Source: an uncultured Actinomycetes bacterium
Lineage (GTDB): Bacteria; Actinomycetota; Actinomycetes; Nanopelagicales; Nanopelagicaceae
Direction of reading: 5' to 3'
Length of the DNA stretch: 14,441 nt
Assembly (NCBI GenBank): GCA_903907665.1
Contig: CAIVOW010000249.1
Coordinates: 1-14,441 of the forward strand
Every line of letters starts with the position of its first letter. Position 1 is the stretch's first letter. Positions 6,342 to 14,150 of the stretch are shown here, piece by piece. Below the pieces are notes generated by a model that was not told the origin of the DNA, did not search any database, and was given only the letters and a program-made list of their open reading frames with translations. The position numbers and the translations under genes are program-made.

Positions 6342-7754
6342 ATGCAGTTTATGAGCCCTGACCATTTTGTGAGTGCCAAGGCAGGAACTTACCGTTTTCT
6401 GCGAATCAGCGCTGCGATTATGTTGGCCGCCCAACTGGGAATTCGCTTTGTATTTCCAACGCCGTCCCCCATTCCAGATTTACTCCTTTTTAATGGTGCA
6501 GCGCTCTTGGCAGCATTGTCCGCATACTTGGCGCCACTTTTTAATGATCGTTGGGCAGTTTTCGCACTCTCAGGAGCCATCGGTATCTGGGCTATCGGTT
6601 CAACAATTTCGAGCGCCGAATCCTTCTATTCATTTCGACTCTGGCGCGGGTTTTCTGATATTTCCTATGCACTTTTCTATCCCCTCGCACTCTTGGGCTT
6701 AAATAGAGCAATAACTTCTATGAGGAAACTGCGCGCCACTGAAGTTTTGGATGTAGCAATTATTGGCCTTGGGGCGACGGGCGCAATAGCTTCTCTCATT
6801 CTTAAGCCGGCGATGCTGCAATTAAATGGCTCACCAGCGGCAGTTTTTCTAGCCATTTTGTATCCGATTGGAGACATAGTTCTGCTTGTAATGACGCTCA
6901 TCTTAATTTGGTTTCAAAAGTTATCACTCAGGTCGATTTTGCTGCTCATGGGAATTTCACTCTTTGCAGCCACTGATCTTTATTTCATTTGGGCTTCAGC
7001 AAAGTCGAGCTACGCCTTTGCTTCTCTTGTTGATGATGGTTGGGTACTTGGCTTAATTTTATTGGCAGAAGCGCTATGGCACCCGGGTGGAGAGAAAGAA
7101 GTAAATCCTAAAGTGGTTTCAGGGGCGACCTTAATTGCACTTCTGATAAGTGGCCTCTTGCTAGCTTTAGAAGTTATTAAACCTCGCGAATTACCTACTT
7201 TCGTTCTGATTCCTGCTTTTACAACTTTGGCACTCTCTTTTATTCGAATGAGTATTGCCCTTCGTGAAGCACGTGAAATCAAAGATGAACGAGCGCTTGC
7301 AAGAACGGATGAACTCACCGGACTTCCAAATAGGCGTCGATTCATTAGCGCCCTTGAATCCCTCAACAATACTGAGGCACTGCTGCTGCTTCTAGATCTC
7401 GACGGATTCAAAAAAGTTAATGACACTCTTGGTCATGATGCAGGAGATGAACTCTTGCGCCAAATCGCTCTGCGGTTTTCCAGGCAAATACCAAGAAACG
7501 CAATTCTTGCCCGATTAGGCGGTGATGAGTTTGGCGCGATTATCTACGGCACCACTAAAAGCGGCTTGGAAGTAGCTCATGCGCTTCGTTCTTCCCTCAC
7601 ATATCCAGCCTCGATAGGTGAACATTCGGTAACGGTTGGAGTTAGTATCGGAGCAATCGAGAATGACAATAAGCCAGAATTAATGCGCCGCGCAGATGCT
7701 GCTATGTATAAGGCAAAGCAATCAGGTTCTGGAGTTACTCTTTTTGAACTTTAA
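6342..7754 (+). CDS. Multi-spanning membrane protein with C-terminal GGDEF diguanylate cyclase domain
   Basis: 470 residues. About ten hydrophobic spans occupy residues ~18-305, then a short linker helix (REAREIKDERALA) leads into a GGDEF domain beginning RTDELTGLPNRRRF (residues 321-334). Substrate and metal features are intact: LLLDLDGFKKVNDTLGHDAGD, the active-site loop RLGGDEF (GGDEF at 393-397), and RRADAAMYKAKQSG near the end. An active enzyme would make cyclic di-GMP from two GTP under control of the membrane sensor half, which matches no sensor family I recognise. The inhibitory RxxD site expected five residues before GGDEF is absent. There is no EAL or HD-GYP partner in the window. 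Its 3' end overlaps the convergent photolyase gene by 20 bp. Another ATG three codons in is a possible alternative start. Confidence 0.93.
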   Translation: MQFMSPDHFVSAKAGTYRFLRISAAIMLAAQLGIRFVFPTPSPIPDLLLFNGAALLAALSAYLAPLFNDRWAVFALSGAIGIWAIGSTISSAESFYSFRLWRGFSDISYALFYPLALLGLNRAITSMRKLRATEVLDVAIIGLGATGAIASLILKPAMLQLNGSPAAVFLAILYPIGDIVLLVMTLILIWFQKLSLRSILLLMGISLFAATDLYFIWASAKSSYAFASLVDDGWVLGLILLAEALWHPGGEKEVNPKVVSGATLIALLISGLLLALEVIKPRELPTFVLIPAFTTLALSFIRMSIALREAREIKDERALARTDELTGLPNRRRFISALESLNNTEALLLLLDLDGFKKVNDTLGHDAGDELLRQIALRFSRQIPRNAILARLGGDEFGAIIYGTTKSGLEVAHALRSSLTYPASIGEHSVTVGVSIGAIENDNKPELMRRADAAMYKAKQSGSGVTLFEL

Positions 7755-9108
7755 TTTCCTCTAATCGGGCAAGTGACTCAAGTCTTTCTGTGGCGTGATC
7801 CAAGATTCGTTCTGGGTAATTATTGATATAGCCATCTAAAACAGTCCAGGGTTCATGTATTTCACTATCAGCTAGGTGAGCAAGCTCTGGAACGTACTTA
7901 CGAATATATTCACCGGTTTCATCGAACCGTTTGCCTTGCTCTATAGGATTAAATATTCGGTAGTAAGGCGAGGCATCCGTTCCACACCCTGCAGTCCATT
8001 GCCAACCATGGACGTTTGAGGCCAAATCAAAATCTACAAGATGCTCACGGAAGAAAGCTTCTCCAAGCTGCCATTCCAGGTGCAAATCCTTAACTAGAAA
8101 TGAAGCTACAACCATGCGAGTGCGATTGTGCATCCACCCTTCTTTGAGAAGTTGTCTCATCGCAGCATCTACAAAGGGATATCCCGTCTTGCCTTGACGC
8201 CAAGCGTCGAACTTGCTGTCAGGTTTGTCATAGCGCATTTCTGCAAACTTTGGCGAATAATAGTTATGTTCTGAATGAGGGTTATTGAAAAGTACATCGG
8301 CATAGAACTCTCGCCATGCAATTTCCTTACGGAATACATCGTGTCCAGTTGTCTCACCTAAATTCAGAAGCAACGTACGAGGATGAATCTCTCCCCATTT
8401 TAGGTGCGCGCTCATTTTACTTGTGCCATCAACACCTGCAAGATTTCGAGATTGATCATAATTATCTAAAATATTTTTAGTGAAATAATTAAAGCGCTCT
8501 AGCGCTGCAACTTCTCCGGCCGGCGTTATGAGCGCGCCTTCCGGAATTTCCCAATCTGGAAACTCGCGATCATCACTAGTGGGCATAACGAGTGGAATAT
8601 TTTTTGGGCACTCAGCCGGCTTTCGCCAACCATGCTCTCGCCAGGCTCGATAGAAGGGCGTGTAGACCTTGTATGGCGTGCCATCACTGGGTTTAACTAC
8701 ACGACCTGGGGCTACCGCATACGGACTGCCTGTAGCTACTAGGTTTATTCCAGCCGCAAGAACTCGTTGGTCACGCTCGGCGCCATATCGTTCATATTCT
8801 TTTGAGATGTGTACAGAACTCGCTGAATAACGCTTGATCAAACGATTAAGTACCTCTACCTGATCACCCACCAGTACGTGAAGTGAATTGTTAAGAGATT
8901 GATCTAGCGCACGCAGTGATTGACCAAGGTAGGCCAACCGCTTCGATCCCGCTCCACCAATAAGTGCTGGGTCTAAGATAAAAATAGGAATAACTGCTCC
9001 GCCGTTTGCGGTTGCTTCTTCAATCGCTGCAACTAACGCAGGATTGTCACCAAGACGAAGGTCGCGCCGAAACCACATAATTGCATTTGTGGAAGTTGTA
9101 GAAGCCAT
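7735..9108 (-). CDS. phr: Class I CPD photolyase (cryptochrome/photolyase family)
   Basis: 457 residues, the usual length for PhrB-type enzymes. The N-terminal alpha/beta antenna domain opens IMWFRRDLRLGDNPAL. The C-terminal helical FAD domain has the FAD-binding TSKMSAHLKWGEIHPR (about 229-244), EIAWREFYADVL, GYPFVDAAMRQL, WMHNRTRMVVASFLVKDL (325-342) and HGWQWTAGCGTDASPYYRIF (368-387). Conserved tryptophans for electron transfer to FAD are visible at 325, 346 and 369. The enzyme repairs UV-induced cyclobutane pyrimidine dimers using light, which fits an organism of sunlit water. The ATG at 9108 has AGAGGA six bases upstream. A promoter candidate lies inside the divergent truncated esterase gene. 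A cryptochrome-like signalling role cannot be excluded but the repair role is more likely. Confidence 0.96.
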   Translation of the reverse strand: MASTTSTNAIMWFRRDLRLGDNPALVAAIEEATANGGAVIPIFILDPALIGGAGSKRLAYLGQSLRALDQSLNNSLHVLVGDQVEVLNRLIKRYSASSVHISKEYERYGAERDQRVLAAGINLVATGSPYAVAPGRVVKPSDGTPYKVYTPFYRAWREHGWRKPAECPKNIPLVMPTSDDREFPDWEIPEGALITPAGEVAALERFNYFTKNILDNYDQSRNLAGVDGTSKMSAHLKWGEIHPRTLLLNLGETTGHDVFRKEIAWREFYADVLFNNPHSEHNYYSPKFAEMRYDKPDSKFDAWRQGKTGYPFVDAAMRQLLKEGWMHNRTRMVVASFLVKDLHLEWQLGEAFFREHLVDFDLASNVHGWQWTAGCGTDASPYYRIFNPIEQGKRFDETGEYIRKYVPELAHLADSEIHEPWTVLDGYINNYPERILDHATERLESLARLEEIKVQKE

Positions 9109-9160
9109 GCTTTATCCTCTCATCATGAGCGCGAATATGGAGATTCTGAAACGTTTTCAA
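9109..9160. promoter_or_regulatory. Compact divergent start region of photolyase and truncated esterase
   Basis: The two start codons are only 16 bp apart. For the plus-strand gene, TATCCT (9113-9118) ends six bases before the ATG at 9125, a leaderless layout. The complementary strand of the same bases is part of the photolyase SD AGAGGA (9115-9120). A photolyase promoter would therefore lie inside the other gene: TTGAAA (minus strand, 9155-9160) and TATTCG (9132-9137) are 17 bases apart and make a plausible -35/-10 pair. Confidence 0.4.
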
Positions 9161-9577
9161 ATTCGAGGCGCTCCTGGAAATGTCTCCAGAACAAGTTTCG
9201 ATGGGCGAATCGTCGATTTCTGGTCTCCTGAAAACCCCACTCACCTCATTATCGCCCATGATGGACAGAATATTTTTGATAAAAAGAGCGCAACAATGGG
9301 GCAGACGTGGGAACTTGTACAAGCCGCCATCCGAGTTTCAGAAGATTTCAATATCACTCCCCCTGCAATTATTGGAGTCTTTCATAGCAGCACCAAGCAA
9401 GATCCTTTTGGCCGAATAAAAGATTTAGCCCCGCAAAAACCATTTCTCGGTGGAGTCGCAACACTTGGCCCATCAAAAGTTCAACTCAGCGAGCTACGGG
9501 GAGATAAATATCTTGCTCAAATTGCTCAGCAAATTATTCCAACAATCAGCAAGATGATTAACCTAGAACGAATGTAG
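9125..9577 (+). pseudogene. C-terminally truncated esterase (alpha/beta hydrolase) remnant
   Basis: 150 residues. Residues ~10-70 resemble the start of the enterochelin-esterase-like alpha/beta hydrolases: a beta-rich opening, then HLIIAHDGQNIFDKKSATMGQ (about 40-60), where HDGQN-x-FD is the family signature next to the oxyanion region, then TWELVQAAIR and PAIIGVFHS. The family continues with a G-x-S-x-G nucleophile elbow, Asp and His, but this frame ends at ISKMINLERM, just where the elbow would be expected. The reading frame then runs into the end of the citrate synthase gene, which it overlaps by 15 bp on the opposite strand. All three catalytic residues are thus missing. I call it a truncated remnant; a short protein with a new role is possible because the remaining frame is intact and has a promoter. 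The start is the ATG at 9125. Confidence 0.6.
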
Positions 9578-10687
9578 CGATGCTACAGAATCATCCCAAC
9601 CTTTTACAGCCTGTGGCTTGCGTGGTCCTTCGCCGATATATCTAGCGGATGGACGAACAAGACGACCAGTGCGCTTCTGTTCAAGAATATGGGCCGACCA
9701 ACCCGCAGTACGGGCAGCAGTAAACATCGTAGTAAACATATGAGATGGGACTTCAGCAAAATCAAGAATAATTGCTGCCCAAAATTCAACGTTAGTTTCA
9801 AGTACCCGATCTGGTTGGCGTTCGCGAAGTTCTGCAAGAGCTGCTTGCTCTAAAGCTTCGGCAACCTGATAACGAGGTGCATTCAATTCCTTTGCGGTAC
9901 GACGCAAGGTGCGAGCGCGTGGGTCTTCAGCTCGGTACACGCGATGGCCAAAGCCCATCAAACGTTCCTTGCGATCCATCAAATCTTTTACATATTTGCG
10001 AGCATCGCCCGTCTTCTCAACTTCTTCAATCATGTGAAGAACACGTGATGGCGCACCACCGTGAAGTGGACCTGACATTGCTCCGATAGCTCCCGAGAGA
10101 GCAGCTGCGACATCTGCGCCGGTTGATGCAATAACGCGCGCGGTAAAAGTAGAGGCGTTCATTCCGTGCTCGGCAGCAGAAACAAAATATGCATCGATTG
10201 CTCGAACATGTTTTGGATCAGGCTCGCCACGCCAACGTCGCATCATTCGCTCAACAACTGTATGTGCTTTATCAACTTCAGATTCAGGCACAGCTGGCGC
10301 CACTCCACGAGCCGCTTGGGCAGCATAAGAAAGAACCATGACTGAGGTACGTGCAAGATTGTCGCGCGCTTCTGCATCGTCAATATCAAGAAGTGGTTTA
10401 AAACCCCAAGCAGGTGCCAACATTGCTATCGCTGATTGCACATCTACGCGAATATCTCCTGAGTGAACTGGAAGTGGAAAACGCTCAGCTGGTGGAAGGC
10501 CGGGATTAAATTCATCGTCAACGAGCAGGCCCCAGACATTTCCAAAAGTGACGCGGCCTACAAGATCATCAATATCAACTCCGCGGTAACGAAGAGCGCT
10601 TCCCTCTTTATCTGGTTCTGCAATTGTTGATTCAAATGCAATGACGCCTTCTAGACCAGGCTTGAAAGCTTCTTGTTCTGATGACAC
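9563..10687 (-). CDS. gltA: Citrate synthase (actinobacterial citrate synthase 2 type)
   Basis: 374 residues. It condenses oxaloacetate and acetyl-CoA to citrate in the TCA cycle, or methylcitrate in some members. Family motifs are complete: RYRGVDIDDLV near the N-terminus, AAEHGMNAST (His 174), SGPLHGGAPSRV (His 209, substrate binding), GFGHRVYRAEDPRARTL (His 248, catalytic) and LDFAEVPSHMFTTMF (Asp 309, catalytic), followed by ARTAGWSAHILEQKRTGRLVRP. I choose the GTG at 10687 because AGAGGG (10694-10699) lies six bases upstream. An in-frame TTG at 10717 would add ten residues with no comparable SD. It is divergent from pdxH, a pairing I recall from other actinobacteria. Confidence 0.96.
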   Translation of the reverse strand: MSSEQEAFKPGLEGVIAFESTIAEPDKEGSALRYRGVDIDDLVGRVTFGNVWGLLVDDEFNPGLPPAERFPLPVHSGDIRVDVQSAIAMLAPAWGFKPLLDIDDAEARDNLARTSVMVLSYAAQAARGVAPAVPESEVDKAHTVVERMMRRWRGEPDPKHVRAIDAYFVSAAEHGMNASTFTARVIASTGADVAAALSGAIGAMSGPLHGGAPSRVLHMIEEVEKTGDARKYVKDLMDRKERLMGFGHRVYRAEDPRARTLRRTAKELNAPRYQVAEALEQAALAELRERQPDRVLETNVEFWAAIILDFAEVPSHMFTTMFTAARTAGWSAHILEQKRTGRLVRPSARYIGEGPRKPQAVKGWDDSVASLHSF

Positions 10688-10807
10688 GGGTGACCCTCTT
10701 TCGGTTACAAATCTCAATCCTGGTGCGTATTCTGCTCCCTAAGCCCGCGCGTTACCAAACGCAGAATTCGGGGGCGCACTCATGAGGAAAGTGATGTAAG
10801 CAACAGG
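10688..10807. promoter_or_regulatory. Divergent gltA-pdxH control region with a 7-bp inverted repeat
   Basis: This 120-bp gap must hold both promoters. ATTCTGC (10729-10735) and GCAGAAT (10761-10767) are perfect inverted arms 25 bp apart, 32 bp centre to centre, about three helical turns. On the minus strand TTGGTA ... CAGAAT with an 18-base spacer is a weak gltA promoter candidate that includes one arm. pdxH has no clear -10 or SD: GAGGAAAG (10784-10791) is too far from the ATG and AGG directly abuts it. Confidence 0.35.
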
Positions 10808-11458
10808 ATGAGCGACAAACTTGATCGAGAAGCGATTCGGGAGCTGCGACGCTCATACGGGGATGTTGGATTGGCACAATTTCCAGCAGACCCTTTCGAG
10901 CTGTTCCATGCCTGGCTTAAGGACGGCCTGGTAAACCCGCTGATTGTTGAAGCCAACGCAATGGTCTTATCCACCGTTGATGAAAATCAGCCGGTGAGTA
11001 GAACTGTCCTTTTAAAAGATGCTGATAATTCTTTTACTTTTTTCACAAACTACAACTCTCGTAAAGCTTCTGAAATCTCTAAAAACGAACACGTGAGCCT
11101 ACTTTTTCCTTGGTATGCCATGGAGCGACAAGTGATTATCTTGGGCCAGGCAAGTAAAGTTTCAGCGCAAGTCAGCGATGAATACTTTCAAACTCGGCCC
11201 TGGGGTAGCCAAATTGGTGCTTGGTCTAGCGAGCAGTCGCAAGACCTCGAGTCGCGTGAAGCACTCGAAACTCGCTTCAAGGATTTCGCCACTAAATATC
11301 CTGAAGGAACAACAGTGCCGACACCCCCACATTGGGGTGGGTATGAAGTAATACCGACAAGTATCGAATTTTGGCAAGGTCGCTACTCACGGTTGCACGA
11401 TCGCGTGCGCTACACGGCGCAGTCCAATGGGTGGAATGTGAAACGAGTGAACCCGTAA
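10808..11458 (+). CDS. pdxH: Pyridoxamine 5'-phosphate oxidase
   Basis: 216 residues, standard length. The FMN enzyme oxidises pyridoxamine or pyridoxine 5'-phosphate to pyridoxal 5'-phosphate (PLP). Recognisable segments: REAIRELRRSYG near the N-terminus, SRTVLLKD (64-71) and FTNYNSRKASEI (79-90) for FMN phosphate and ring binding, MERQVIILG (105-113), RPWGSQIGAWSSEQS (130-144), and the C-terminal PLP-binding SIEFWQGRYSRLHDR (185-199) ending WNVKRVNP. It is cytoplasmic, with no signal or span. The next gene, serC, encodes a PLP enzyme and starts within 30-65 bases, so co-transcription is plausible although serC may have its own -10. The ATG at 10808 is the only start consistent with the family; it lacks an SD. 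Confidence 0.97.
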   Translation: MSDKLDREAIRELRRSYGDVGLAQFPADPFELFHAWLKDGLVNPLIVEANAMVLSTVDENQPVSRTVLLKDADNSFTFFTNYNSRKASEISKNEHVSLLFPWYAMERQVIILGQASKVSAQVSDEYFQTRPWGSQIGAWSSEQSQDLESREALETRFKDFATKYPEGTTVPTPPHWGGYEVIPTSIEFWQGRYSRLHDRVRYTAQSNGWNVKRVNP

Positions 11459-11464
11459 TTGCTT

Positions 11465-12646
<1,182 letters not shown>

Positions 12647-12650
12647 TTGC

Positions 12651-12737
12651 GTGAACTATAAAGTACGTCGCGCCGTTACCATCGCGGTATTAGTGGCACT
12701 TACTTTGCTTGTCGTGATTTCAGCACTAAAGAAATAA
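12651..12737 (+). CDS. Possible 28-residue single-span membrane peptide
   Basis: A GTG four bases after the serC stop opens a short frame: a basic N-terminus (MNYKVRRAV), one hydrophobic span (TIAVLVALTLLVVISAL) and a Lys-Lys end. The pattern is that of a real small membrane protein, and it would be co-transcribed with serC. Against it, the SD is weak (GAAG about ten bases upstream) and the last 38 bases overlap the convergent MFS gene on the other strand. No homolog is recognised. Confidence 0.42.
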   Translation: MNYKVRRAVTIAVLVALTLLVVISALKK

Positions 12738-13953
12738 TGAAGGCAGCGCCAGCTGCTATTACGCCACAGGCTGAGATAGTTTCACGTACGCCAATTTTCT
12801 GACACATCCAGCCAATGAGGGGTGAGCCAAATGGTGTACCTCCCATGAATGCCAACAAATAAAGTCCCATTACGCGACCTTTGATATACGGGTCAGTCGC
12901 ATTTTGTACAAAAGAATTCGCATTTATCATTGTGGCGAGGGCAAAGAATCCGGCAAATGGAAGAGCAGCGATGTAAAAGAGAAAAGATGGCGCCCAAGCG
13001 AGGATCGATAGCCAAGCGCCAAAGACCATTGCACCAGCCATAATAAATCTAGGACCTCTTCTGCGATCCATCCGAGCAGAAATAATGCCAGCGCTCAAAG
13101 ACCCAACTGCAATAACCGAACCAAGCAAACCATAAATCGCTGGGCCGCGGTGAAAAACTTGTGTCGCCATTAGCGCGTTGAAGATTTGAAAATTTAGCCC
13201 AAAAGTTCCCATGAAGAAAACTGTCACCATCACTGCAACAATTTCTGGACGGGCACGTACATACCGGAGTGCATCTATTGATTTAGCTTTAATCTCCTGC
13301 TTCTTCTCGAGAAAAAGCGCTGATTCATCCACGGCATATAAAGCTCCTAAAACAAAAAGATACGAAGCTGCATTTAAGAGAAACGATGGGCCCGTCCCAA
13401 ACCAAGCAATGAGTAATCCGGAAAGACCAGGTCCAACTAATCGGCCAGCATTAAAGTTTGCAGAATTTAGACTGACTGCATTCGCAACATCGCTCTTTCC
13501 AACCATCTCGCTGGTAAAGGCTTGGCGTGTAGGTGCATCAAGTGCGCCGAACGTTCCAAGGAGCACAGCAAGGACATAAACATGCCATAAGGCAACACTG
13601 TGATTCAAGACTAAAATTCCAAGGAGTAAGGCACATAAGGCTGAGCCTCCGTTAGTAATCATTAATAATTTTCGTTTATTTAGGCGATCAGCAAGTGATC
13701 CACCATAGACACTTAAGAGAAGTGATGGTGCAAATTGAAGGCCCGTAACAATGCCAAGTTCGCGACCTGAGTGAGTTAATTGAAGGACGAGCCAATCCTG
13801 GGCAACCCGCTGAGCCCAGCCACCGACATTAGATACAAAATTGGAGATAAAGAAGAGTTTAAAATTTCTGTGCTGAAAAGATCGCATAGATTGCGCAGAT
13901 TTTTTGGATCTCTTCAACCTCTTCAACCTCTTCAACCTCTTCAATTTAGCCAC
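12700..13953 (-). CDS. MFS exporter (MFS_3 / EntS-like family)
   Basis: 417 residues with about twelve membrane spans. The family start SFQHRNFKLFFISNFVSNVG is at residues 24-43, followed by WAQRVAQDWLVLQLT and the MFS motif A between spans 2 and 3, GGSLADRLNKRKLL. The EntS/MFS_3 branch exports small molecules such as siderophores or drugs by proton antiport; substrate unknown. The GTG at 13953 is six bases after TACAAT (minus strand), a leaderless layout, and adds a basic N-terminus containing four Leu-Lys-Arg repeats encoded by a 9-bp array. The ATG of residue 23 at 13887 would give the bare family N-terminus and is a possible second start. It is divergent from the DUF2530-like gene, with only 23 bp between start codons. 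Confidence 0.93.
   Translation of the reverse strand: MAKLKRLKRLKRLKRSKKSAQSMRSFQHRNFKLFFISNFVSNVGGWAQRVAQDWLVLQLTHSGRELGIVTGLQFAPSLLLSVYGGSLADRLNKRKLLMITNGGSALCALLLGILVLNHSVALWHVYVLAVLLGTFGALDAPTRQAFTSEMVGKSDVANAVSLNSANFNAGRLVGPGLSGLLIAWFGTGPSFLLNAASYLFVLGALYAVDESALFLEKKQEIKAKSIDALRYVRARPEIVAVMVTVFFMGTFGLNFQIFNALMATQVFHRGPAIYGLLGSVIAVGSLSAGIISARMDRRRGPRFIMAGAMVFGAWLSILAWAPSFLFYIAALPFAGFFALATMINANSFVQNATDPYIKGRVMGLYLLAFMGGTPFGSPLIGWMCQKIGVRETISACGVIAAGAAFIISLVLKSRQAK
13909..13944 (-). repeat. 9-bp tandem array in the MFS N-terminus (Leu-Lys-Arg repeats)
   Basis: On the coding strand the array is three copies of TTGAAGAGG and a fourth, TTGAAGAGA, in frame. Each unit reads Leu-Lys-Arg, begins with TTG (a possible start codon) and ends in AGAGG (an SD-like core), so the AGAGG of one unit lies nine bases before the TTG of the next-but-one. 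The encoded stretch is strongly basic and precedes the first membrane span. Confidence 0.88.
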
Positions 13954-13976
13954 TTAAGCATTGTAGGCTTACTTAC
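13954..13976. promoter_or_regulatory. 23-bp divergent promoter between MFS and DUF2530-like genes
   Basis: Minus strand: TACAAT (13960-13965) ends six bases before the MFS GTG. Plus strand: TAGGCT (13964-13969) ends seven bases before the ATG at 13977. The hexamers overlap by two bases. Both transcripts would be leaderless, and any -35 must lie inside the opposing gene. Confidence 0.5.
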
Positions 13977-14150
13977 ATGGGACAAGCCGTGAAAATTATT
14001 ATTACCGGCATCTTTCTATGGCTCATAGCCCTGATTATCGAAATTGCTCGCTCAGCCCCCAGCTCACAAATTTGGATTTGCATCGTAGGAGCGCTACTAG
14101 GTTTGGTAGGCCTGCGTTATACGATCAGACGCAAGCGCCGCGAAAATTAA
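13977..14150 (+). CDS. DUF2530-like two-span membrane protein
   Basis: 57 residues. It has two hydrophobic spans, IIITGIFLWLIALIIEIA (about 7-24) and IWICIVGALLGLVGLRYTI (about 32-50), a short loop between and a basic RRKRREN tail. This layout and the position beside an MFS exporter and a cold-shock gene fit the actinobacterial DUF2530 family, for which no function is known; it is at the short end of that family. The ATG at 13977 is preceded by TAGGCT seven bases away and no SD. The stop TAA (14148-14150) overlaps the stop of the convergent cold-shock gene. Confidence 0.72.
   Translation: MGQAVKIIITGIFLWLIALIIEIARSAPSSQIWICIVGALLGLVGLRYTIRRKRREN

Noticed and set aside
10685..10717. TTG start adding ten residues to citrate synthase
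   Set aside because: No suitable SD; the GTG at 10687 has AGAGGG at ideal spacing.
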